Origin: Cellulomonas fengjieae
GTDB taxonomy: Bacteria > Actinomycetota > Actinomycetes > Actinomycetales > Cellulomonadaceae
DNA: 64,000 nucleotides
Direction of reading: 5' to 3'
NCBI RefSeq assembly: GCF_018388465.1
Contig: NZ_CP074404.1
Coordinates: forward strand, 3,410,001-3,474,000
Below are positions 1-8,114 of the stretch, one piece after another. The position numbers and the translations under genes are program-made. The notes under the pieces are model-generated. The model ran no database searches. It had not been told where the DNA came from and worked only from the letters and a program-made list of their open reading frames with translations. Every line of letters begins with the position of its first letter. Within the stretch, counting starts at the first letter, position 1.

Positions 1-23
1 CCACTCGACGACTGGACGGATCT

Positions 24-1097
24 ATGAGCGCAACCACCGCAACCCCCACCCGGCCCCGTGATCGCGCGGTCAGCGACTTCACCGAGCTGACCCGCACGGT
101 CCAGGCCGCCGGCCTGATGAGGCGCCGCCCCGCGCACTACGCCGTGCGCCTGACCGCCGCCGTGCTCGCCGTGCTCGGCCTGATCGCGACGATCATCCTG
201 GTCGGTGACTCCTGGTGGCAGATCGCTGTCGCCTTCGCCGCCGCCGTGATCCTCACGCAGATCGCCTTCCTCGGCCACGACGCCGCGCACCGCCAGATCT
301 TCTCGGACGGCCGCGCCAACAACTGGACCTCGCTGGTCCTCGCCGACCTGTTCGTCGGCCTCAGCTACGGCTGGTGGCAGCGCAAGCACACGCGCCACCA
401 CGCCAACCCGAACAAGATCGACACCGACCCCGACATCGAGATCGAGGCGCTGGCCTTCACCCCCGCCCAGGCCGCGAAGCGGACGTCGAAGCTGTCGGTC
501 TGGTACCTGAACCACCAGGGCTGGTTCTTCTTCCCCCTCCTCTTCCTCGAGGGTGTCGCCCTGCACGTCGCCGCGATCAAGCGGCTCTCGTCCCGCGACA
601 AGCTCGAGCACCGCGCCGCGGAGATCGTCATGATGACGATCCGCCTCGGCGGTGGCACCGCGCTGGTGTTCCTGTCGATGTCCTGGCCGATCGCGCTCGT
701 CTTCCTCGCGGTGCAGATGGGCGTCTTCGGGTTCTACATGGGCGCGTCGTTCGCCCCGAACCACAAGGGCATGCCGCTGATCCCCAAGGACTCGCGCCTC
801 GACTTCCTGCGTCGCCAGGTGCTGACCAGCCGCAACATCGGCGGCGGCAAGTGGGTCGACGTGCTGATGGGCGGGCTCAACCACCAGGTCGAGCACCACC
901 TCTTCCCGTCGATGCCCCGCGCGTCGCTGCGTCGCGCCAAGCCGATCGTCGAGGCGTACTGCCGCGAGCACAACATCCCGTACGTGCAGGTCTCCCTGCC
1001 GAAGTCGTACGCGATCATCGTGAAGTACCTGAACACCGTCGGTAAGCCCGACCGCGACCCGTTCAACTGCCCGATGACGGCGATGTACCGCGTCTGA
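24..1097 (+). CDS. membrane fatty-acid desaturase (DesA3-like)
   Basis: Membrane-bound acyl-lipid or acyl-CoA desaturase that introduces a double bond into fatty acyl chains using a di-iron centre. The three histidine clusters of the family are present: HDAAH at residues 85-89, HTRHH at 122-126 and HQVEHH at 287-292. Hydrophobic segments around 42-60, 65-82 and 205-240 fit the usual four-helix membrane topology. The 357-residue length is normal for the family. The gene stands alone and is followed by a strong hairpin. Substrate and position of desaturation cannot be read from the sequence. Confidence 0.9.
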   Translation: MSATTATPTRPRDRAVSDFTELTRTVQAAGLMRRRPAHYAVRLTAAVLAVLGLIATIILVGDSWWQIAVAFAAAVILTQIAFLGHDAAHRQIFSDGRANNWTSLVLADLFVGLSYGWWQRKHTRHHANPNKIDTDPDIEIEALAFTPAQAAKRTSKLSVWYLNHQGWFFFPLLFLEGVALHVAAIKRLSSRDKLEHRAAEIVMMTIRLGGGTALVFLSMSWPIALVFLAVQMGVFGFYMGASFAPNHKGMPLIPKDSRLDFLRRQVLTSRNIGGGKWVDVLMGGLNHQVEHHLFPSMPRASLRRAKPIVEAYCREHNIPYVQVSLPKSYAIIVKYLNTVGKPDRDPFNCPMTAMYRV

Positions 1098-1115
1098 CGC
1101 ACCGCACCGACCGCG

Positions 1116-1148
1116 AGCCCCCGTCGTCCACACCGGACGGCGGGGGCT
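1116..1148. terminator. intrinsic terminator-like hairpin after the desaturase
   Basis: A 14-bp stem (AGCCCCCGTCGTCC with GGACGGCGGGGGCT, one G-T wobble) lies 18 nt after the desaturase stop. No long T-run follows, as is usual for actinobacterial terminators. Confidence 0.7.
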
Positions 1149-1199
1149 TCGTCGTTCCCCGTCGCTGCGCACGGTTCCCCTGGGTCGGGGCACGCGCAA

Positions 1200-1225
1200 G
1201 GGGCAGGGCCGCGTGGCCCCGCCCC
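1200..1225 (-). terminator. hairpin downstream of the rhamnogalacturonan lyase
   Basis: Near-perfect 11-bp inverted repeat (GGGGCAGGGCC / GGCCCCGCCCC, one mismatch, 4-nt loop) 16 nt beyond the stop of the leftward lyase gene; likely its terminator. Confidence 0.5.
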
Positions 1226-1241
1226 CTGCGCGTCAGTGCGG

Positions 1242-3887
1242 TCAGTCGAGCATCGAGATCACCTGCTGGGCCTGGTAGCCGAGGGCCGCCCGGGCGGCCG
1301 GCGTCACCGTCGACCACCGCGTGCGCGGGGTGAGCAGCTCGACGTAGCCCCTGAGCGACTTCACCGCGAGCTTCTCGTTGCCCGCGTCCGCCGCCTTGTC
1401 GGCCACCTCGACCGCGGCGAGCAGCCCCGCGGCCGCCAGGCCCTTGACCGCACCCGCCGCGATCTGCGCCCTGGTCGCGTCACGCAGGGCGTCGATGCTG
1501 CCCGGCGCGTAGAACGAGGGAACGGGAACCTGTGTGTAGTTCGTGTCCGACGCCAGGTAGAAGCCCACGTACGACGGCTGGTTGTAGGTCGTCTGCTGAC
1601 GGGCGACCTCGACGCGGTACTGCGGGTCGTGCATGAGCGTGTACATCTTGGTGTGGCTCAGCGCAGTGCCGGTGAACAGCCGGATCGCCGACGAGTCCTC
1701 GGTGCGGACCAGCAGCTCCTCGCGCGAGTCGCCCAGGACGTCCGCGACGAGCGCCGGGTTGCCCTTGGTGCCGTTGTTCGCCCGCGTCCCCGTGGCCGTG
1801 AGCTGGCGGCCGCGGGTCCAGTCGTCGATCGTCACGTCCTGCGCCGCCGATCCGTTGACGATCTGCGTGGTGCCGTCGGGCAGCCAGCGGATGCTCTGGT
1901 TGGTCCCGGGGATGGGCCCCGGCGTCACGACGCCCTGCGCCGAGTACAGCCCGAGCGAGTCGGTGCCGCCGGGCAGGCTGGCCCAGAGCTCGAGGCCGCG
2001 CAGGGACGGCAGGACGTCACCGACCATGGAGCGGCCCGTGTCCCTGCCGGAGTACACGCCGAACAGGACGTCACCCGTCGCCGCGTCCCGCAGTGCCATG
2101 CCGTACGGGGCGAACGTGCCGCCCTCGTGCGCGGTGTAGATCTCCAGGCCAGGGCGGTCGGGATCGATGTCCGTCACGTGCATCGCGTCGCCGTGACCGA
2201 GGCGGACCACCTCGCCGGGTGACGCGCTGCCGGCCGGGAGCGTGCCGAACGACGAGTAGAGGACCGAGCCGTCGTCGTCGATCGTCGCGGCGCCGTAGAC
2301 GATCTCCTGCTTGCCGTCGGCATCCACGTCGGCAGCGGACAGGGAGTGGAAGCCCTGCGTGGTGAGCTTCCCGTAGACGGGGTCGGTGCCGTCACGGCCG
2401 TGCGGGCCGTCGTTGAACGGGTTGGTCAGGGGCACGTGCCCGGAGTCGACGTACCAGCGCTCCTTGAGCTTCTTGCCGTCCCAGTCGTACGCGACGATCG
2501 TCGTGCGTGTGTAGTAGCCGCGCGCGAAGATCGCCGACGGGGTCGCCCCGTCGAGGTACGCGACGCCCGACAGGAAGCGGTCGACGCGGTTGCCCGGCTC
2601 GATGCGCGACATCGCGTAGTCGCCCCACAGGAGACCGTCGTCGCCGCGGCCCGGCTTGTAGTCGATCGTCTGCAGCTCCTTGCCCGTGGCGCCGGCGAAG
2701 ACCGTCAGGTACTCGGGCCCGTCGAGGATGAAGCCCTCGAAGTTGCGCAGGACGTTGCGCGCGCTGCGGGCGGGGGCGTAGACGTCGACGAAGTAGTTCG
2801 CCAGCGCCGTCGCGTCCTCGCGGGACAGCGGGTAGGCGTACTGCGGCGCGATGCCCAGCGCCGCCTCCACCGTGGCCGGCCACCGGCCGGCGACCACCTC
2901 GGGGTGGCTGCTCCAGCCCTGGAGCAGCGTCACGAGGTGCTCGAAGTAGCCCTCCTTGCTCAGCCGGTAGTCGGTGGTGTCGGTGACGCCCGCGGCCCGG
3001 TCGCGCTTGGGCAGCGTCACGTACCGCTCACCGGCCACGGAGCCGTCGGCCGCGTACTGCGTGATCCGGGTGCCCGGTGCCGTCTTCATCATGAGCTCGG
3101 CCTTGCCGTCCCCGTCGTAGTCGTAGACGGGGAACTGCGTGTAGTGCGCGCCTGCGCGGACGTTCACGCCCAGGTCGATCCGCCACAGGTGCCGGCCGTC
3201 CTGCTCGTACGCGTCGACGAACACGTTGCCGGTGTAGCCGACCTGGCTGACGTCCTTGGAGTTCGACGGGTCCCACTTGACGATGTACTCGTACTGGCCG
3301 TCGCCGTCGACGTCGCCCACGGACATGTCGTTGGCCGAGTAGGTGTACGCCTCGCCCACGGGGGTGACGCCGTCGGCCGGCTTGCGCAGCGGGATGTCGA
3401 CGGACGCCTGCGCCCACGGCGTGGCCTCCGCGCCGTCCACCTCGACCCCGTCGACCACGGCGGCGACCCGGTAGCGGGACGTCGCGGTGCCCGCGGGGTC
3501 GACGAAGTTCGTCGAGTCGCTGACCGTGCCGAGGCGGACGCCGTCGCGGTAGACCGCGAAGTCGGGGCCGGTCAGGCCGGTCGCCGTGGCGCCGGTGACC
3601 TCCGTGGCGAGCAGCCGCCAGGACAGGAACACGCCCTCGGGGGTGGTCGCGGCGACGAGCCCGCGGTCGAGCCGCTCGAGCGTCAGCCCGTCCGGGCCGC
3701 GCGACGGACCGTGCCCGACGGTCGCGGTCTGGGTCGCCACCGGGGCCGCTGATGCGGGGACCGCGGCCAGCGTGCCGACGAGGGCGACGGAGCCGGCGAT
3801 CGCGACGACCGTGCGGCCGCGGGCGCCGGCCCTGGCCGTGCGCCCCCGGGAGGGCGCGGGCCCTCGGTGTTGGATCAGACTCATCAT
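1242..3887 (-). CDS. secreted rhamnogalacturonan lyase, PL11 type, with C-terminal FIMAH-like domain
   Basis: Secreted polysaccharide lyase expected to cleave the rhamnogalacturonan-I backbone of pectin by beta-elimination. Residues 1-47 form a signal peptide (Arg-rich n-region, VAIAGSVALVGTLAAVPASA). An FN3-like section (about 60-150) is followed by the PL11 beta-propeller, with repeated Ca-binding DxDGDG loops such as DVDGDGQYEYIVKWDPSNS and DYDGDGKAELMMKTAPGTR. The last 80 residues form a small helical module resembling FIMAH domains of secreted lyases. A strong AAAGGA site precedes tandem ATG codons. The 881-residue length suits signal plus catalytic plus accessory domain. A LacI-type operator-like site lies about 155 bp upstream. 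Confidence 0.9.
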   Translation of the reverse strand: MMSLIQHRGPAPSRGRTARAGARGRTVVAIAGSVALVGTLAAVPASAAPVATQTATVGHGPSRGPDGLTLERLDRGLVAATTPEGVFLSWRLLATEVTGATATGLTGPDFAVYRDGVRLGTVSDSTNFVDPAGTATSRYRVAAVVDGVEVDGAEATPWAQASVDIPLRKPADGVTPVGEAYTYSANDMSVGDVDGDGQYEYIVKWDPSNSKDVSQVGYTGNVFVDAYEQDGRHLWRIDLGVNVRAGAHYTQFPVYDYDGDGKAELMMKTAPGTRITQYAADGSVAGERYVTLPKRDRAAGVTDTTDYRLSKEGYFEHLVTLLQGWSSHPEVVAGRWPATVEAALGIAPQYAYPLSREDATALANYFVDVYAPARSARNVLRNFEGFILDGPEYLTVFAGATGKELQTIDYKPGRGDDGLLWGDYAMSRIEPGNRVDRFLSGVAYLDGATPSAIFARGYYTRTTIVAYDWDGKKLKERWYVDSGHVPLTNPFNDGPHGRDGTDPVYGKLTTQGFHSLSAADVDADGKQEIVYGAATIDDDGSVLYSSFGTLPAGSASPGEVVRLGHGDAMHVTDIDPDRPGLEIYTAHEGGTFAPYGMALRDAATGDVLFGVYSGRDTGRSMVGDVLPSLRGLELWASLPGGTDSLGLYSAQGVVTPGPIPGTNQSIRWLPDGTTQIVNGSAAQDVTIDDWTRGRQLTATGTRANNGTKGNPALVADVLGDSREELLVRTEDSSAIRLFTGTALSHTKMYTLMHDPQYRVEVARQQTTYNQPSYVGFYLASDTNYTQVPVPSFYAPGSIDALRDATRAQIAAGAVKGLAAAGLLAAVEVADKAADAGNEKLAVKSLRGYVELLTPRTRWSTVTPAARAALGYQAQQVISMLD

Positions 3888-4039
3888 TGAATCCTTTCAA
3901 TACGCCAGCCGTACCCCGGAGGAGAGAGCTGCCCGCCGACGAGGAAGGTCGGGGGCACCGTTGACCCCGACCTGCACGAACGTATCGCCTGGTCCCGGCG
4001 AGTCAACAGGTCCCGTGACATTCGCCGGAATCCGTCGTC

Positions 4040-4051
4040 GGAAGCGCTCCC
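4040..4051. promoter_or_regulatory. LacI-family (CelR-like) operator candidate
   Basis: GGAAGCGCTCCC is one mismatch from the palindrome GGGAGCGCTCCC, the core of CelR-type LacI-family operators that control glycoside-degrading genes in actinobacteria. It sits in the upstream region of the secreted lyase. The regulator gene is not in this window. Confidence 0.45.
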
Positions 4052-4152
4052 GACCGACGGAATGCGCTCTCCAACCGCCCCCCGCCACGGGCCGGTCGCA
4101 CCGGTCGCCACCCTCCGCCAGACGTTCGCCGCCCTTCGCCAAGGGTCGAATG

Positions 4153-4213
4153 CGTGGGTTCGGCACGAGATCGTGGGTTCACAGTGTCGATCTCGCGCCG
4201 AACCCACGATCTC
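4153..4213. repeat. large imperfect inverted repeat (REP-like element)
   Basis: Two 21-bp arms (4153-4173 and 4188-4208, 20 of 21 paired, 14-nt loop) can form a long hairpin. A second, overlapping 14-bp pairing (GAGATCGTGGGTTC at 4167-4180 with 4200-4213) competes with it. The unit is built from repeated GATCGTGGGTTCGGC-like blocks in alternating orientation, suggesting a dispersed repeat as well as a terminator for kdpE. Confidence 0.6.
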
Positions 4214-4282
4214 GCGGACGACCGGTGGCCGAAACGGACGAGTTCGGCGACAACGACGACCGAGCTGGACCGCGCGCAGTCC

Positions 4283-4969
4283 TCACTCCTCGAAGACGTA
4301 GCCCAGGCCCGGTTGCGTGCGGATGTGCCGGGGACGGGCCGGGTCCGCCTCGAGCTTGCGGCGCAGCTGCGCCGAGTAGACGCGCAGGTAGTGGGTCTCG
4401 TCCCCGTACCCCGGTCCCCAGACCTCCTGCAGCAGCTGGCGTCGGCTCACCAGCCGGCCCCGGTTGCGCACCAGCACCTCGAGCATCGACCACTCCGTGG
4501 GCGTCAGCCGTACCTCGACGCCGTCGCGCAGGACGCGGGCGCGGGCCAGGTCGATGGTCAGCGCCCCGGCGACGACCACCGCCTCGGCCGGGTCGACGGC
4601 CACGCTCGACCGGCGGACCGCGGCGCGCAGCCGCGCCAGCAGCTCGTTCATGGCGAACGGCTTGGTCACGTAGTCGTCGGCGCCCGCGTCGAGCGCGTCG
4701 ACCTTGTCCTCACCGTGCTGCCGTGCCGACAGCACCACGATCGGCACCTGGCTCCAGCCGCGGATGGCGGTGATGACGTCCAGCCCGCTCATGTCCGGCA
4801 GACCCAGGTCGAGCAGCACGACGTCGGGCGTGCGGGAGGCGGCCGACGTGATCGCCGAGGAGCCGTCCGCCGCGGTCGTGACGTCCCACCCGGACGCGCG
4901 CAGCGTGATGGCGAGCGCGTGCGCGAGGCCGGGCTCGTCGTCGACGACGAGGATCCGGTTGCCGGTCAC
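4283..4969 (-). CDS. kdpE: two-component response regulator KdpE
   Basis: OmpR/PhoB-family response regulator that activates the high-affinity potassium transporter operon. N-terminal receiver with acidic pocket D10-D11, phospho-acceptor D54 in LLDLGLPDMSG, and the switch lysine in DYVTKPF. The C-terminal winged helix contains LTPTEWSMLEVLVRNRG and a THYLRVYSAQLRRKLE recognition region. The GTG start overlaps the kdpD stop by four bases (GTGA), so it is translationally coupled. The 228-residue length is normal. Last gene of the kdp operon. Confidence 0.95.
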   Translation of the reverse strand: MTGNRILVVDDEPGLAHALAITLRASGWDVTTAADGSSAITSAASRTPDVVLLDLGLPDMSGLDVITAIRGWSQVPIVVLSARQHGEDKVDALDAGADDYVTKPFAMNELLARLRAAVRRSSVAVDPAEAVVVAGALTIDLARARVLRDGVEVRLTPTEWSMLEVLVRNRGRLVSRRQLLQEVWGPGYGDETHYLRVYSAQLRRKLEADPARPRHIRTQPGLGYVFEE

Positions 4970-7497
4970 GGCACGGCTCCGGCCGGCGCGATCGCCAACG
5001 GGACCTCGACCAGCATGGTCAGCCCTCCGCCGGGGGTGTCCTCGGCGCTGAGCTCGGCGCCGACCGCCGTCGCCAGCCCCCGCGCCACCGCCAGTCCCAG
5101 CCCGAGCCCGGTGCCGGACGTGTCCCCGAGCCGCTGGAACGGCTCGAACAGCTGCCCCTTGAGCTGGTCCGGCACGCCGGGTCCGGTGTCCACCACGCGC
5201 AGCACGATGCCACGGCCGACCACCGCCGCGCTGACGCGCACGGGCCCCGCGTCGCCCGCGTGGCGGACGGCGTTCGAGACGAGGTTGGCCACGACGCGCT
5301 CCAGCAGGCCCGGGTCGGTCCGCACCAGCGGCAGGTCCTCGGGCACATCGAGGACCACGGCGCCGGGTCCGAACCCCTCGAGCGCCGGCGGGACGATCTC
5401 GTCGAGGCTCGTCGCCCGCAGCACGGGGCGGACGCTGCCGGTCTGCAGCCGGGACAGGTCGAGCAGGTTGTCGATGAGCCGCTCCAGCCGGGCGGTCGCC
5501 TCGGCCAGGGTGCCGACGAGGACCGCCCGGTCGGCGGGCTCCAGCTGGAGCTCGAGACCGTCGACCGAGGCCCGGATGGTGGCCAGCGGGGTGCGCAGGT
5601 CGTGCGAGACCGCGGCCAGCAGCGCGGTCCGGGTGGCGTCCGACTGCTCCAGCACCCGCGCCTGCTCGGCCTGCGCGCGCAGGCGGTCGTGCTCCAGCAC
5701 GATCCCCACCTGCGACGCGAACGCCTCGAGCACCCGCCGGTCGCTCGCGGGCAGCACCCGTCCGCTCAGCGCGAGGACGCGTTCGTCGTCCACGGTCAGG
5801 ACCGCCTGCGCCGACTCGGGGTCCAGGGCCGGCTCCGCGCCGTCCGCCGCCAGGACCTCCCAGCCCGGACCCTTCCGGCACAGCAGCGCCACCGCCTCGA
5901 GCGTGAACGTCTCGCGCAACCGGGCGACCAGCGCCTCGGCCGTGTCCTCGCCCGACAGCACCGAGCGGGAGACGGCGGCCAGGGCCGAGGCCTCGGCCCT
6001 GGCCCGGAACGCCTCGGCGGTGCGCCGTGCGGCGACGTCCACCACGGAGGCCACCCCGGCCGCGACCAGCACGAAGACGCCGAGGGCGAGGGCGTTCTCC
6101 GGCTCGGCGATCGTGAGCATGCCGGTGGGCACCGTGAAGAACCAGTTGAGCAGCACGAACCCGACGACCGCGCTGACGATGGCGGGCCACAGGCCACCGA
6201 CCAGGGCGACCAGGACGGTGAGCGCGAGGAAGAGCATGAGCTCGGTGGGCAGCCCGACGACGTCCCGCAGCGCCGCCAGGAGCCCGGTGAGGGCCACGGG
6301 GCCGAGCACGGCGGTGACCCAGCCGGCGACCACGCGCGAGCCGGACAGCGGCGAGCGCCGGATGCGCCGGCGCCCGGTGCGCGCCTTCTCGTGGGTGACC
6401 AGGTGCACGTCGATCATGCCCGCGAGCCGGGCGACCTCGGTGCCGTTGCTCTCGCGGAGCGCCTCCCGCAGGCGGCCCCGGCGCGAGACGCCCACGACGA
6501 TCATGGTGGCGTTGACCCCGCGGGCGAAGTCCACCACGGCGCTGGGCACGTCCTCGCCGACGACGGTGTGGAACGTGCCGCCGAGGGACTCCACGAGCCG
6601 GCGCTGCTCGTCGAGCGTGGCGGGCGGGGCGCTGGGCAGGCCGTCGGTGGCTAGGACGTGCACGGCCAGCAGCTCCGAGCCGGCGGCGCGCTGGGCGATC
6701 CGGGCGCCGCGCCGCAGCAGGGTGTCCCCCTCGGGTCCGCCGGTGACCGCGACGACGACGCGCTCGCGCGCGGGCCAGGGCGCCTCGATGCGGTGCTCGC
6801 GCCGGTAGCTGGTCAAGGAGTCGTCGACGCGGTCGGCCAGCCACAGCAGCGCCAGCTCGCGCAGGGCGGTGAGGTTGCCCAGCCGGAAGTACTGGCTGAG
6901 CGAGGCGTCGATCTGCTCGGCGCGGTAGACGTTCCCGTGCGCCAGCCGCCGTCGCAGGGCCTCCGGGGGGAGGTCGACGAGCTGGATCTGGTCGGCGTCG
7001 CGCACCACGTGGTCCGGCACGGTCTCCCGCTGCCGCACCCCGGTGATCGCCTCGACGTCGTCGTTGAGCGACTCGAGGTGCTGCACGTTGACCGTGGTGA
7101 CCACGTCGATGCCGGCGTCGAGGAGGTCCTGCACGTCCTGCCACCGCTTGGGGTGCCGGCTGCCCGGGACGTTGGTGTGCGCGAGCTCGTCGATCATGGC
7201 CACCTGCGGCGCCCGGGCCAGGACGGCGTCGACGTCGAGCTCGGTGAGCTCGCTGCCGCGGTGGGGCGCGATCCGGCGGGGCAGGACCTCCAGGCCCTCG
7301 AGCAGCGCCGCCGTCGCGAGCCGGCCGTGCGCCTCGACGAGGCCCACCACGACGTCCGTCCCTCGGGACAGGCGGCGGTGGGCCTCGTCGAGCATCGCGT
7401 ACGTCTTGCCGACGCCGGGTGCGGCGCCGAGGTAGACGGTCAGCCGGCCCCGACGGGGGCGGCCCGCATCGGGGCCGCCGTCGTCAGGCCTGATCAT
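4966..7497 (-). CDS. kdpD: osmosensitive potassium sensor histidine kinase KdpD
   Basis: Membrane sensor kinase that phosphorylates KdpE when potassium is low or turgor falls. Order: KdpD N-domain with Walker-A GAAPGVGKT (24-32), a USP-like domain (about 245-370), four closely spaced membrane helices (about 385-495), a GAF-like linker, the DHp helix with phospho-accepting H632 in VSHDLRTPL, and an HATPase_c domain with NLVSNAVRHAGD and DTGPGVP. Full length at 843 residues. Its ATG overlaps the kdpC stop (ATGA). Confidence 0.95.
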   Translation of the reverse strand: MIRPDDGGPDAGRPRRGRLTVYLGAAPGVGKTYAMLDEAHRRLSRGTDVVVGLVEAHGRLATAALLEGLEVLPRRIAPHRGSELTELDVDAVLARAPQVAMIDELAHTNVPGSRHPKRWQDVQDLLDAGIDVVTTVNVQHLESLNDDVEAITGVRQRETVPDHVVRDADQIQLVDLPPEALRRRLAHGNVYRAEQIDASLSQYFRLGNLTALRELALLWLADRVDDSLTSYRREHRIEAPWPARERVVVAVTGGPEGDTLLRRGARIAQRAAGSELLAVHVLATDGLPSAPPATLDEQRRLVESLGGTFHTVVGEDVPSAVVDFARGVNATMIVVGVSRRGRLREALRESNGTEVARLAGMIDVHLVTHEKARTGRRRIRRSPLSGSRVVAGWVTAVLGPVALTGLLAALRDVVGLPTELMLFLALTVLVALVGGLWPAIVSAVVGFVLLNWFFTVPTGMLTIAEPENALALGVFVLVAAGVASVVDVAARRTAEAFRARAEASALAAVSRSVLSGEDTAEALVARLRETFTLEAVALLCRKGPGWEVLAADGAEPALDPESAQAVLTVDDERVLALSGRVLPASDRRVLEAFASQVGIVLEHDRLRAQAEQARVLEQSDATRTALLAAVSHDLRTPLATIRASVDGLELQLEPADRAVLVGTLAEATARLERLIDNLLDLSRLQTGSVRPVLRATSLDEIVPPALEGFGPGAVVLDVPEDLPLVRTDPGLLERVVANLVSNAVRHAGDAGPVRVSAAVVGRGIVLRVVDTGPGVPDQLKGQLFEPFQRLGDTSGTGLGLGLAVARGLATAVGAELSAEDTPGGGLTMLVEVPLAIAPAGAVP

Positions 7498-8114
7498 GAG
7501 CCCATTGTCTCCAGCGCGAGGTTGAGCCGGAGCACGTTGACCCGCGGCTCGCCGAGCAGACCGAGATCACGACCCACCGTGGTCTCGTCGACCAGCGCCC
7601 GGACGTCCTGCTCGTCCAGGCCGCGCTCGGCCGCGATCCGGGCGACCTGGAGCTCGGCGTAGGCCGGCGAGATGTCGGGGTCCAAACCCGAGGCCGACGC
7701 GGTGAGCGCGTCCGCGGGGACGTCGGCCGGGTCGACGCCCTCCAGGTCGGCGACCGCGGCGCGGCGCTCCTCGATGGCGGCGACGAGGTCCGGGTTGAGC
7801 GGTCCGAGGTTGGATCCCGCCGACGCCAGCGTGTCGTACCCGTCCCCGGCGGCGGACGGCCGGGGGTGGAACCACTGCGGGTCGTCGAACGACTGGCCGA
7901 TCAGCAGCGAGCCGACGGAGTCCTCGGCGCGGGTCACCCGCTCACCGGAGGCGTCCACGAGCGAGCCCTGCGCCTGCCACCGGAACAGCACCTGGGAGAC
8001 CCCCGTGACGGCGAGCGGGTACGCCACCCCGAGCAGGACGGTGAGAACCAGGAGCACCCGCAGGCCCGCCCCGAACTGGCGCACGAAGGAGATGGAGTCG
8101 GTACCGGTGGTCAT
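7494..8114 (-). CDS. kdpC: potassium-transporting ATPase subunit C
   Basis: Single-span periplasmic/extracellular subunit of the KdpFABC P-type potassium pump. One N-terminal helix (RVLLVLTVLLGVAYPLAVTG), then the family signature segments SLLIGQSFDDPQWFHPRPSA and a conserved C-terminal RVNVLRLNLAL. The 206-residue length is typical. The ATG overlaps the kdpB stop by one base (TGATG) and its own stop overlaps kdpD, which fits fixed stoichiometry through translational coupling. Confidence 0.95.
   Translation of the reverse strand: MTTGTDSISFVRQFGAGLRVLLVLTVLLGVAYPLAVTGVSQVLFRWQAQGSLVDASGERVTRAEDSVGSLLIGQSFDDPQWFHPRPSAAGDGYDTLASAGSNLGPLNPDLVAAIEERRAAVADLEGVDPADVPADALTASASGLDPDISPAYAELQVARIAAERGLDEQDVRALVDETTVGRDLGLLGEPRVNVLRLNLALETMGS

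Larger units (their letters stand above)
3888..4282. other. 395-bp intergenic region between lyase and kdpE
   Basis: Upstream region of the leftward lyase gene and downstream region of the kdp operon. It holds a LacI-type operator-like site and a large inverted repeat, both listed separately. I see no convincing ORF here. Confidence 0.6.

Noticed and set aside
2346-3752. 468-codon open frame opposite the rhamnogalacturonan lyase
   Set aside because: Arg/Val/His-rich shadow without family motifs; the lyase on the other strand has signal, domains and ribosome site.
4154-6808. 884-codon plus-strand frame across kdpE/kdpD
   Set aside because: Ser/Thr/Arg-rich shadow of G+C-rich coding DNA; kdpD and kdpE are unambiguous.
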